A DNA stretch of 60,017 nucleotides from CALCMJ01 sp964475415 (GTDB lineage: Bacteria > Bacteroidota > Bacteroidia > Chitinophagales > Saprospiraceae). Position 1 is the first letter of the stretch; each line of letters begins with the position of its first letter. The DNA lies in NCBI GenBank assembly GCA_964475415.1, contig CAYYWZ010000017.1:1-60017 (forward strand), read 5' to 3'. The notes beneath the pieces were generated by a model. It ran no database searches. It saw only the letters and a program-made list of their open reading frames with translations, and was not told the DNA's origin. Both the position numbers and the translations under genes were made by a program. Positions 1 through 7,410 of the stretch are shown here, one piece after another.

Positions 1-81
1 GTTTGGTCAGGATGACAATCGCTTAATTTAATATTCAATTTTTTCTTTGTGATTACGAATCGAATCTATAATTCCCCGCAA

Positions 82-175
82 TTGTCATTCCGACTGAGCC
101 AAGCGAACGGAGGAATCACAATACTTTTCCTATTCCTCATTTCGAGCAGCGTCGAGAAATCTTGCTTATCCGGAG
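82..175. repeat. Dispersed intergenic repeat, two partly palindromic units
   Basis: Two short units lie in tandem, one starting TGTCATTCCGACTGAG and one starting CATTTCGAGCAGCG. Each begins with CATT(C/T)CGA and ends near (G)GAGGAATC or GAGAAATC, so each can fold on itself. Units of this style are common between genes in Bacteroidota, which is general knowledge and was not searched here. No gene is visible in bases 1-219. No function is proposed. Confidence 0.45.
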
Positions 176-219
176 ATGAGTTTCCAAAATAACTAAGGAG
201 CTAAAACAGCGAGTACTTA

Positions 220-1740
220 TTACTGCTTCATAACTTTACTCTGATAGATAATCCGTTCTGGATTGTCCTTAGGTAAATACTCTATAATATATTGGCCTGA
301 TGGACGATTGCTTAGGTCTAGTGAAATATTTCTTTGTGAGCTTACCTGCTCTGCTGCTTGTACTGGATTTCCATTCATATCATATACATAAAGATATCCT
401 TTCCCCTGATCCGGAATTTCTATTTGTACAGGTCCTTCCGTAGGGTTAGGAAAGGCATGTAAATTTCTTGTATAATAGACTGGTTCTCCAAATAAGGTGG
501 TTAGGGAAGGATCACACTTCTCTTCCTCATCTACACGCCATCTAGGATGATTAGGGAAACTTCCTACGGCTGAAACCTGAGGCAACTTGATACCTCCTTG
601 CACAAAATCACAAGCTTTCCCTTTTTCGTTAGGTTTGTTAATGACATGGAAGCTATTAGAACTCTGGCTAGGGCGTATATATAATCTACAATCTGGACCT
701 AATGCACTTCTTACAAAAGTACTAGGCCATGGATCTACATCACCATTATACACATCTATCAGCTCTACTCCATCTTCCAATATCTCCGACTCGAGATCTA
801 CTTGATATAATTCTTCTGATCCCATGACATATAAGAATCTACTATTAGATGAAAATTCTAGGCTACTAAAAATCGGGGTCACTTCAAATGACAATTGTCT
901 TAGATTACTCAGTTGTCCAGATGATCGATCAAAATCATACAATAACAATTGATCAGTTTTATTATGATAAGCGTACATAGTACCATCAGGAGATATTCTT
1001 GAAACTCCTTCTCCACTAGCTTCTGGGTGAAAAATCGGCCCAACTTCTTGTATATCGTGCAAGTGAACTCCAGTCTCGCTTAATAAATATTTGTGATATT
1101 TATTACTGTTTCCTTCTGGGTTAATTATCCAATAATCATTTTCATTTTCATGACTAATTCCGACTAAATATGAAGCAAGAAAGTCACCATTGCCAATAAT
1201 AACATTTTTCTCTAAAACATCCCCTTTTCCATCTTCTAGGCTAAGATCGACATAACTGTATTTCAAATGATTAATTGACAAGGATGGATCTTGTCCAGGA
1301 TTATACTCAAAGGTTTTATGTATTATATAATAACCAGACTCATTTGCAGGATCAGGAAGAATTAGCATATCCTGAGGACCTGGATATCCATTTCCACAAT
1401 CTCCTAACCATAACTCATCGAAAAATACTCCTGCATTTATACTATCCCCGTTAGGCATGATCTCGTCCTGAGCATTAGCTATAGCACATCCATTCGTATA
1501 GAATAGTAAGTTTCCTTCTTCGTCACATATCCCCATCTGCTGTTGGTCAAATTCTAATCCATTAATGGCAACCTGAGGTTCCATCGGCGTGATATTGAAA
1601 TCCATACGCATCCCTTGGATACCGGGTTCTACTTGTTGATCCTTACCCAAAAACCATATGTAATCTCTCTTGCTTTGACCTATCGTTATAAGTGGTAAGG
1701 CAAGAAAAATTACAAATAGTATTTTGAGTTTATAGTTCAT
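220..1740 (-). CDS. T9SS-secreted protein with beta-propeller-like body
   Basis: A 506-residue exported protein. Residues 1-22 form a signal peptide (hydrophobic LFVIFLALPLI, ending near IGQ). The middle has repeating strand-turn segments such as ISPDGTMYAYH and FSSNSRFLYVMG, which resemble WD40/PD40-type propeller blades. The last 80 or so residues are a Por secretion C-terminal domain: FPNPTEG, then LYVYDMNGNPV, then a basic end KVMKQ. This domain targets cargo through the type IX secretion system to the cell surface. The start ATG lies one base after the stop of the fragment upstream, so the two were probably once co-transcribed. The substrate or ligand is unknown. Secretion route is confident; the propeller fold is inferred from pattern only. 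Confidence 0.85.
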   Translation of the reverse strand: MNYKLKILFVIFLALPLITIGQSKRDYIWFLGKDQQVEPGIQGMRMDFNITPMEPQVAINGLEFDQQQMGICDEEGNLLFYTNGCAIANAQDEIMPNGDSINAGVFFDELWLGDCGNGYPGPQDMLILPDPANESGYYIIHKTFEYNPGQDPSLSINHLKYSYVDLSLEDGKGDVLEKNVIIGNGDFLASYLVGISHENENDYWIINPEGNSNKYHKYLLSETGVHLHDIQEVGPIFHPEASGEGVSRISPDGTMYAYHNKTDQLLLYDFDRSSGQLSNLRQLSFEVTPIFSSLEFSSNSRFLYVMGSEELYQVDLESEILEDGVELIDVYNGDVDPWPSTFVRSALGPDCRLYIRPSQSSNSFHVINKPNEKGKACDFVQGGIKLPQVSAVGSFPNHPRWRVDEEEKCDPSLTTLFGEPVYYTRNLHAFPNPTEGPVQIEIPDQGKGYLYVYDMNGNPVQAAEQVSSQRNISLDLSNRPSGQYIIEYLPKDNPERIIYQSKVMKQ

Positions 1741-1741
1741 A

Positions 1742-2035
1742 TTATCGAGCTATTATAATTTTTTTAACTTCTGGTAATTTCTCATCTATTTTAATTTCTA
1801 AGAAATATATTCCGTCCACAAAGTTAGATACATTTAATAATAAATCATCTACACCTATTTCTTTTTTGAATAACATCTCTTTTCCATTTAGATCATATAT
1901 TTTAATCTCACTCTCCTTTGGTATTTTCGAATAAAATACATTTATTTCATCTATTACAGGATTAGGAAACACCGTAAACTCTATTTTTTCATTATCTACG
2001 ACTAATTTATTACTTTTTCTAAATCCTATTAATCC
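1742..2035 (-). pseudogene. Stranded T9SS C-terminal sorting domain (3' gene remnant)
   Basis: The frame from a stop at 2036-2038 down to the stop at 1742 encodes only a T9SS sorting domain: VFPNPVIDEINVFY, IKIYDLNGKEM, then GIYFLEIKI and a basic end KKIIIAR. The only start-like codon is a GTG inside the domain itself at 1972, and there is no signal peptide or cargo domain upstream. It is therefore best read as the surviving 3' end of a larger secreted protein whose 5' part was deleted. A freestanding small protein of 76 residues is possible but unlikely, because sorting domains act only when fused to exported cargo. Confidence 0.7.
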
Positions 2036-2195
2036 TTAAATCATGTAAATCAAGGTTCAGACAACTATTCATATTGTCAGAATCAGGATTTTCAGGATGA
2101 CTGACCGATCTCGGAAGAGTGGCGACGGAGTCGACAAGGGAAGGAACCGCGTTAGCAGATGGGCGGCTGTGTTCTTACTTACTCCTATAAGCAGA

Positions 2196-2211
2196 CGAGG
2201 CTGAAGCCTCG
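2196..2211. repeat. Short perfect hairpin CGAGGC-TGAA-GCCTCG
   Basis: A six-base-pair stem with a TGAA loop in the gap between the cargo fragment and rpsA. It sits at the end of a visibly more GC-rich stretch (about 2095-2215) than its surroundings, which suggests a dispersed intergenic element. Function unknown. Confidence 0.35.
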
Positions 2212-2230
2212 AGTACAAAAACACAAAAAA

Positions 2231-2257
2231 AGCACGACAGGTATTACCTGCCGTGCT
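2231..2257 (-). terminator. Rho-independent terminator of rpsA
   Basis: A 12-base-pair stem (AGCACGACAGGT with ACCTGCCGTGCT, one G-U wobble on the minus-strand RNA) and a short TAT loop, followed on the minus strand by seven Ts. It lies 30 bases past the rpsA stop. Confidence 0.85.
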
Positions 2258-2286
2258 TTTATAATTTCTATAGCGCTAGAATACGA

Positions 2287-4644
2287 TTACATCTTACCGC
2301 CATCATGCTCATCCTGCCATACTTTCAGCTTATCCCACTCTCCTGCTGCAGCCATCTTAGCTTGTACAGGCCATGAGGTAGGATCATGCATTCTATACCT
2401 ACTTCCTGCTTCTGCAAGAATTTCTTTCAGCTTTTCTACATCAGCATTTGCTACCGCTTCGAATGTAGGAAATCCTCCATTAGCTAGTAGCTCAGAGATT
2501 TTCGGTCCTACTCCTTCGATCTTTTTCAAGTCGTCAGGCTTAGCATCAGCTTTTGCAGGAGCAGCTTTTTTCTTTTCTTCTACTGCTGGTGCTTCTTCTT
2601 TCTTCTCTTCTACCGCAGCTTCAGCTTTGTCAGCGACTGGTACTGTTACCTCGCTTTTTGCCGTCACTGGCTCCTCTGCCTTAGGTGCAGGTGGAGGTGT
2701 AGGCTTGTTTTCTTCTGCTGCTAATTGGCTCTTCAGTTCAGAGAATACATCTAGTTCTCCTAGAGTTGTTCTCTCTACTTTAGAATTTTGCTTAGTCATT
2801 GCAGACCTTGTATTCTTTCTTACCGTATCTTTTTCTTTCTTCACTTCGAACTCTGCCTCCTTCTTGATATCATCTAGATATCTAAGGTGAGAAACGATAA
2901 TTCTCTTGTCATCTCTGTTGAACTCTATTACCTTGAAAGTTAGCGTTTCTTCCAGCTGAGCTGACTGACCGTTTTCTTTCTTAAGGTGCTTGATCGGTGC
3001 AAATGATTCTAGACCATATGGCAACTGTACGATAGCTCCTCTATCATCTTTCTTGATGATCGTCGCCTCGTGGTAAGAACCTACTGGGAATACATTCTCA
3101 AATGTGTCCCATGGATTCTCTTCTAGCTGCTTGTGCCCTAGAGATAATTTTCTGCTCTCCTGATCTATTTCTAAGATGGTTACATCTATGTTCTCTCCTA
3201 CCTTCGTAAACTCTGATGGATGTGAGTAACGCTTCGTCCAAGAAAGATCAGAAATGTGTACCATTCCTCCGATACCTTCTTTCAGTTCTACGAATACACC
3301 ATATGGTGTTAAGTTTTTCACTACACCCTCGTGCTTACTGTCTATAGGGAACATCTCTATCACCTTAGACCATGGATCATCCGCAAGCTGCTTAATAGAT
3401 AGAGACATTTTTCTGTCTTCTCTGTCTATCGTTACAACCTTAGCTTCGAATTCTTGTCCTAGCTCGAAGAAATGTCTAGCGTTCACCGGTTGGTTACTCC
3501 AAGACACTTCTGATACGTGGATAAGACCCTCTACACCTGGTATAATTTCTAAGAATGCACCATAGTCTTCTATGTTTACAATCTTACCTTTTACAACAGA
3601 AGCCTCGTTTACTTCTTTATCTAATACATCCCATGGATGTGGTTGTAGTTGCTTCAGACCTAGAGAAATTCTCTTCTTGTTTTCATCAAAGTCTAATACA
3701 ACAACATTTAATTTTTGGTTCAGCTCCAGCACCTCATTAGGATGATTTATTCTACCCCATGAGATATCGGTAATATATAGGAGACCATCTACACCTCCAA
3801 GATCCATAAAGGCTCCGAAGTCTGTAATGTTCTTCACGATACCTTCTAGTACCTGACCTTTCTCTAGACCTGCGATGATAGAATCTCTCTGATCTGCTAT
3901 ATCGCTTTCTATTAATGCTTTGTGAGATACAACCGCATTCTTGATGGTTTCATTTATTTTCACCACTTTGAACTCCATTGTCTTACCTACATATGCATCA
4001 TAATCTATGATAGGCTTGATATCTATCTGCGATCCAGGTAAGAACGTTTCTAGACCACTGCAATCTGCAATCAATCCACCCTTCGTCTTACTTACGATGA
4101 TACCTTTTATGATTGTTCCGTTTTTGTAAGAATCTACTAACATCTCCCATGCTCTTAGTAACTTCGCCTTTCTTCTAGAAAGAGAAAGCTGACCTCTTGC
4201 ATCTTCCTTAGATTCTACATATACTTCTACCATGTCTCCCACGTTCAGCTCAGAACCTCTGAATTCTGACAATGGGATCAGTCCATCAGACTTATAGTTA
4301 ATGTCTAGAACGACATCACCATCATTGATAGAAGAAACTTTTCCTTTTACTATTTCACTTTCGTTTATGGAGTTCAGAGATTTCTCATATCCTACTAGAT
4401 AATCTTCTATTTCCTTGTCCGTGTACGTAAGTCTATGTCTGTTTGTTATTGTCCAGTCAAAATCATCGTGAGGAGAATCATCCTTCAGTTTATTTTGTAC
4501 TAGTTCTTCGAGAGCTACAGATTCTACTTCAGGTACTGAAGTTTCTGCATTCTCTTTGGCAGGCGCTGTTGCCGTTTCTGTAGATTCTACTACTTCACTT
4601 ACAACTTCTTTTGCTTTTTCTGATTCTGGATTTTCGTTTTCCAT
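2287..4644 (-). CDS. rpsA: 30S ribosomal protein S1 with C-terminal HhH extension
   Basis: S1 binds mRNA on the small subunit and helps load it for translation. After an acidic Ala/Glu-rich N-terminus, six S1 (OB-fold) repeats run from about residue 95 to 565. Typical blocks are ITDFGAFMDLGGVDGLLYIT, GVEGLIHVSEVSW and RKLSLGHKQL. A low-complexity Ala/Pro/Glu/Lys linker follows. The last 80 or so residues carry a helix-hairpin-helix-like motif (LKKIEGVGPKISELLANGG) and a conserved-looking tail ending WDKLKVWQDEHDGGKM. At 785 residues it is much longer than the roughly 560 of E. coli S1. I chose the ATG at 4644 over a TTG at 4677 because the protein then starts MENENPESE, the usual acidic start. 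Transcription likely starts from the TATCTTTG box at 4705-4712. Confidence 0.93.
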   Translation of the reverse strand: MENENPESEKAKEVVSEVVESTETATAPAKENAETSVPEVESVALEELVQNKLKDDSPHDDFDWTITNRHRLTYTDKEIEDYLVGYEKSLNSINESEIVKGKVSSINDGDVVLDINYKSDGLIPLSEFRGSELNVGDMVEVYVESKEDARGQLSLSRRKAKLLRAWEMLVDSYKNGTIIKGIIVSKTKGGLIADCSGLETFLPGSQIDIKPIIDYDAYVGKTMEFKVVKINETIKNAVVSHKALIESDIADQRDSIIAGLEKGQVLEGIVKNITDFGAFMDLGGVDGLLYITDISWGRINHPNEVLELNQKLNVVVLDFDENKKRISLGLKQLQPHPWDVLDKEVNEASVVKGKIVNIEDYGAFLEIIPGVEGLIHVSEVSWSNQPVNARHFFELGQEFEAKVVTIDREDRKMSLSIKQLADDPWSKVIEMFPIDSKHEGVVKNLTPYGVFVELKEGIGGMVHISDLSWTKRYSHPSEFTKVGENIDVTILEIDQESRKLSLGHKQLEENPWDTFENVFPVGSYHEATIIKKDDRGAIVQLPYGLESFAPIKHLKKENGQSAQLEETLTFKVIEFNRDDKRIIVSHLRYLDDIKKEAEFEVKKEKDTVRKNTRSAMTKQNSKVERTTLGELDVFSELKSQLAAEENKPTPPPAPKAEEPVTAKSEVTVPVADKAEAAVEEKKEEAPAVEEKKKAAPAKADAKPDDLKKIEGVGPKISELLANGGFPTFEAVANADVEKLKEILAEAGSRYRMHDPTSWPVQAKMAAAGEWDKLKVWQDEHDGGKM

Positions 4645-4704
4645 CTGAATCGCGGTTTGTATCTTGCTCGTATGCAAGAGTGGTTAAGAAATAATTTCGG
4701 GCTG

Positions 4705-4712
4705 CAAAGATA
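4705..4712 (-). promoter_or_regulatory. Probable -7 box of rpsA promoter (TATCTTTG)
   Basis: Reading the minus strand, TATCTTTG fits the Bacteroidota TAnnTTTG -7 consensus. It sits about 60 bases upstream of the chosen rpsA ATG. No clear TTG -33 element is seen at the expected distance, so this call rests on the -7 box and its position. Confidence 0.5.
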
Positions 4713-4792
4713 TAAATTATATTTTAATTTAACCTAGAACTGCCCATTATTTAGGATTGAGGAAATCTACACCTTATAAAATTGTATGATTT

Positions 4793-4935
4793 GGGCGTCC
4801 CTTCCTTGTAGGTCACTGCCTCGCCTATGGCGCAGGCAGACAAGGAAGTCAGGCTATGCGGTACGCCGCATTCGCTTTGGTGCTGCGCACTAGCCCTCCG
4901 CTGCGCTACGAGCTATACCTACTATCCTTGACGCG
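4793..4935. repeat. GGGCGT...GACGCG dispersed repeat with long hairpin
   Basis: This GC-rich stretch is unlike the AT-rich DNA around it. It begins GGGCGT, holds a nested hairpin at 4801-4848 (CTTCCTTGT with ACAAGGAAG, inside it CTGCC with GGCAG, inside that CGCC-TAT-GGCG), then CAGGCTATGCGGTACGC, GCTGCGCTACGAGCTATAC and CTACTATCCTTGACGCG. The layout GGGCGT / GGCTATGCG / CTATCC-TGACGCG matches an interspersed repeat I know from many Bacteroidota genomes, where it is often mis-called as a short protein. No search was run. Nothing convincing is seen in 4936-5320 apart from an imperfect doubling of CTACCTRCAAATTAA near 5212-5250. Confidence 0.55.
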
Positions 4936-5322
4936 TTTTGCAGACATAGCAATGATCATTATGATAATTCTTTCTATACTTAGCCTTATATATAACAAGG
5001 CTTTATATCCTTCATCCATATCTATTCACAAAAACTTATCTATCTCTACCTTTAACCTACCTTTATCAAATCCATGATAAGCATAAACTAAGCTTTACAA
5101 TTCATAGAACTCTAAACCAATGATTGCTACTTATAGACTGAACTTCCCATTCTATTTGATTTTAATTGAGTCAAGATTTCTTTAAAATTATTAATGATAA
5201 ATTAACAAACCCTACCTACAAATTAATGACCATAACTACCTGCAAATTAAATGGTGTTCATAGGACAATCGCTATTAGAGTCTATGCTACTAAAGAGCAG
5301 ATATCTATCATGCTATATTTAT

Positions 5323-5341
5323 AAGCGTAACGCTTTTTTTC
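5323..5341 (+). terminator. Small terminator-like hairpin without an obvious upstream gene
   Basis: Stem AAGCG / CGCTT with a TAA loop, followed by a run of Ts on the plus strand. No plus-strand gene precedes it, so it may end an unseen small RNA or be fortuitous. On the minus strand it lies just past the 5346 stop but lacks a good T tract there. Confidence 0.4.
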
Positions 5342-5345
5342 TTCA

Positions 5346-6443
5346 TCAGGGCATAAACCTTTCAAAATTGTTACCATTAAATTTATATACTCCCGTTTCA
5401 TGTGTGCCTAGCCAAATTTGATCTTGTTTATCTTTGTAGATAGAAAACAGCGTAATGTTTTGACCTTCATCCTGCACTGGATAATGAGTTGATTTATTTC
5501 CGTCATATCTCCATACTCCTTCATTATAGCTTGCCATCCAAATATCACCCTTGTTATCTTTTATAGCAGACATGAAATAAATATAATCTTTACCGTCTTT
5601 AGATTTAATATCACCAATTCCCTTTTCCCTTTCGTATCTGACTAGAGTAGCCCCATCTTCTTCTATACTGTCAGGAGAAATATCGAACCGATAACGGGTA
5701 TTACAAAACCAGAACTTACCTTTTTCGTCTTCAATAATTGACCGAATACCAAACGAGCCTCCTTCAGGCGTATTTGTCAAGTGGTCTTCAAAGAGCCAAC
5801 TAATAGAATTTCCATCATATCGGCAAACACCCAAGTTAGATGTGCCAAACCACATTATCCCTTTACTGTCCTTATAGATATAATAAACATCATAAGGACT
5901 CCAAGCTTTATTTGGAAACCTTGCAAAATATTCATCAGCCATAAAGTGCTTTGGAAAGCTAAGTTGATACAGATTTTTCCCATCATATCGACTAGGTCCA
6001 TTTTCTCCATTCAGGCCAAGAGTGTTAAACCATAAATCATCAGGTTGAAGTTTCCAATTTTCACTAGAAGATGAGCTCGGTATAGGAGTCAGTTCCGTAA
6101 AAGCAAGTCCGTCATATTTGTTTATACCTGCCATAGTAGAAATATAAATATTTCCATGTTTATCTTCTTGGATATCCCTTATACTATCGCTACTTAATCC
6201 GTCCTTTGTAGAGAAGTTGTTTATTGTCCTTCCGTCAAAACAAAATACACCATCTATATTGCTGCCATACCAGTAGTCACCATTCGACGCTTGGAAAACA
6301 ATCCAAATACTTTTACTAAGCTCCGATACTTGTTTGCCAATAGTAGGTCTAGTATTGCTGCTTGTACTATTTGTTGAATTTTGGCCCCTACATGAAGACA
6401 ATATAATCATGAAGAAAAATAATGGAAGAATATTTAAGTTCAT
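5346..6443 (-). CDS. Lipoprotein with two-component-regulator-type beta-propeller
   Basis: A 365-residue lipoprotein. The signal MNLNILPLFFFMIILSSC has a lipobox (LSSC, Cys18). The rest is a series of propeller blades of the Reg_prop type: GDYWYGSNIDGVFCFDG, GNIYISTMAGINKYDG, GIMWFGTSNLGVCRYDG, GDIWMASYNEGVWRYDG and QIWLGTHETGVYKFNG. Such blades usually form the sensor of large hybrid histidine kinases, but here there is no kinase, transmembrane or Y_Y_Y domain, so the propeller stands alone on a lipid anchor. It is a single-gene unit with no partner on the same strand. A binding or structural role at the membrane is likely; the ligand is unknown. Confidence 0.85.
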   Translation of the reverse strand: MNLNILPLFFFMIILSSCRGQNSTNSTSSNTRPTIGKQVSELSKSIWIVFQASNGDYWYGSNIDGVFCFDGRTINNFSTKDGLSSDSIRDIQEDKHGNIYISTMAGINKYDGLAFTELTPIPSSSSSENWKLQPDDLWFNTLGLNGENGPSRYDGKNLYQLSFPKHFMADEYFARFPNKAWSPYDVYYIYKDSKGIMWFGTSNLGVCRYDGNSISWLFEDHLTNTPEGGSFGIRSIIEDEKGKFWFCNTRYRFDISPDSIEEDGATLVRYEREKGIGDIKSKDGKDYIYFMSAIKDNKGDIWMASYNEGVWRYDGNKSTHYPVQDEGQNITLFSIYKDKQDQIWLGTHETGVYKFNGNNFERFMP

Positions 6444-6635
6444 TTCAGTTTATTTGGTATTTATTCGCCTTCATGTAGTACTGATACTAGTGAAGATTTA
6501 GAGAATCTAAGATCTTCCAAAGATGAGCATTATAATTATAATATCCAGCTCCAATCAATCAAGTAAATACAGAACTTATATGAAAAGCGCTTCAATGATT
6601 TTTTATAGCCTACACTGATAGTACTTATTGCTTAG

Positions 6636-6653
6636 TTATGCTTCATTAAAAAT
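6636..6653. repeat. 18-base direct repeat, left copy
   Basis: TTATGCTTCATTAAAAAT occurs here and again, identically, at 7393-7410. The two copies bracket the toxin-antitoxin pair and its promoter (757 bases from start to start). Confidence 0.8.
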
Positions 6654-6670
6654 GAAAGAGAATAAACAGT

Positions 6671-6701
6671 TTGATTTATAGAGAATAAAAGTTTAACTTT
6701 G
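6671..6701 (+). promoter_or_regulatory. Promoter of the toxin-antitoxin pair
   Basis: TTG at 6671-6673, a 20-base spacer, then TAACTTTG at 6694-6701. This is a full match to the Bacteroidota TTG-N(17-23)-TAnnTTTG promoter. The toxin ATG follows 27 bases after the -7 box. Confidence 0.7.
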
Positions 6702-6717
6702 TATCCAAGTAGATACA
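6700..6717. promoter_or_regulatory. Candidate autoregulatory operator
   Basis: A perfect inverted repeat TGTATC-N6-GATACA overlapping the end of the -7 box and the expected transcription start. Antitoxins of this class commonly repress their own operon from such palindromes. That the antitoxin at 7031 binds here is inferred. Confidence 0.5.
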
Positions 6718-6727
6718 GTTAAGGTGT

Positions 6728-7027
6728 ATGTATTTTGTAGAAAAAACAGGTGAATTCGATAAGTAGTTGCATAAACTGAAAGACTTAAGAGCTAAGTCTA
6801 AAATTCTATTTAGGATTCAAAAAATTGAAACGGAAGGATACTTTGGAGATTCAAAACCTGTGGGAAATGGTATTAAGGAATTACGAATTAATTATGCTAA
6901 AGGTTATAGCGTTTATTTCAAAGAAAAGGATAGAAGAATTATAATCCTATTAATCGGTGGAAATAAGTCAACACAAAAAGGTGATATCAAGAAAGCTTAT
7001 GAAATATGGAAAAAATTAAACAAATAA
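6728..7027 (+). pseudogene. HigB-like (RelE/ParE) killer protein with in-frame amber codon
   Basis: The frame opens with ATG at 6728 (MYFVEKTGEFDK), meets TAG at 6764-6766 (codon 13), and continues in the same frame as LHKLKDLRAKSKILFRI to the stop at 7025. Apart from this codon the 99-codon frame matches the length and layout of the addiction-module killer family: SKPVGNGIKELRINYAKGYSVYF, then IILLIGGNKSTQKGDIKKA. Family members usually have Trp in the EF-x-K-W-L-x-x-L-K-D context, so TGG to TAG is the simplest change. The toxin is probably silent. Restart at the TTG just after the stop would give an 86-residue protein without the first strand. The antitoxin gene follows after three bases. 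Confidence 0.78.
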
Positions 7028-7030
7028 TAA

Positions 7031-7315
7031 ATGGGAACTTCAAAATTTGATATAGCTGATTATTTGGAAAATAAAGAAATGATTACCGAATACTTAAATA
7101 CAGTTTTAGAAGAAGGAAATGAATCGGATGTTATAAATGCTATTGGTCACGTAGCTAAAGCAATTGGTATGACAAAAATTGCAAATGAAACTGGATTAAG
7201 TAGGCCAAGCTTATACAAGGCTTTGTCAGATGGTGCTAAACCTCAATTTGTAACAATAGTTAAAGTATTAAAAGCTATAGGAGGTCAAATACAAATAAAT
7301 CCGATCGCTGGGTAA
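7031..7315 (+). CDS. HigA-like antitoxin (addiction module antidote)
   Basis: A 94-residue antitoxin. The N-terminal part, FDIADYLENKEMITEYLNTV, is typical of the antidote family paired with the HigB-like killer protein. It is followed by a helix-turn-helix, MTKIANETGLSRPSLYKAL, and the usual ending FVTIVKVLKAIGGQIQINP. It should bind the toxin and, through the HTH, its own promoter, where a TGTATC-N6-GATACA palindrome covers the start site. The frame is intact although the toxin frame is interrupted. Gene order toxin first, antitoxin second, is normal for this family. Confidence 0.88.
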   Translation: MGTSKFDIADYLENKEMITEYLNTVLEEGNESDVINAIGHVAKAIGMTKIANETGLSRPSLYKALSDGAKPQFVTIVKVLKAIGGQIQINPIAG

Positions 7316-7392
7316 TAGATAATAACGAATCCACAACATTATGTAATCAGATCATATCCTCGTGCCTCGGAGACGATCGATACAAAAAACCT

Positions 7393-7410
7393 TTATGCTT
7401 CATTAAAAAT
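7393..7410. repeat. 18-base direct repeat, right copy
   Basis: Identical to 6636-6653. This copy runs into the readable frame of the degraded gene that follows, so it may be an ancestral part of that gene's 5' end, duplicated when the toxin-antitoxin segment arrived. Confidence 0.8.

Noticed and set aside
2159..2890. A 243-codon plus-strand open frame opposite rpsA
   Set aside because: It is the antisense shadow of the Ala/Glu/Lys-rich linker and HhH tail of S1.
4856..5077. A 73-codon plus-strand open frame
   Set aside because: Its first half is the GGGCGT-type repeat read as protein; it has no family resemblance and mixed composition. Treated as non-coding.
6767..7027. An 86-residue toxin starting at TTG
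   Set aside because: The homology extends upstream to the ATG at 6728 through the amber codon, so the TTG start is a by-product of the stop.
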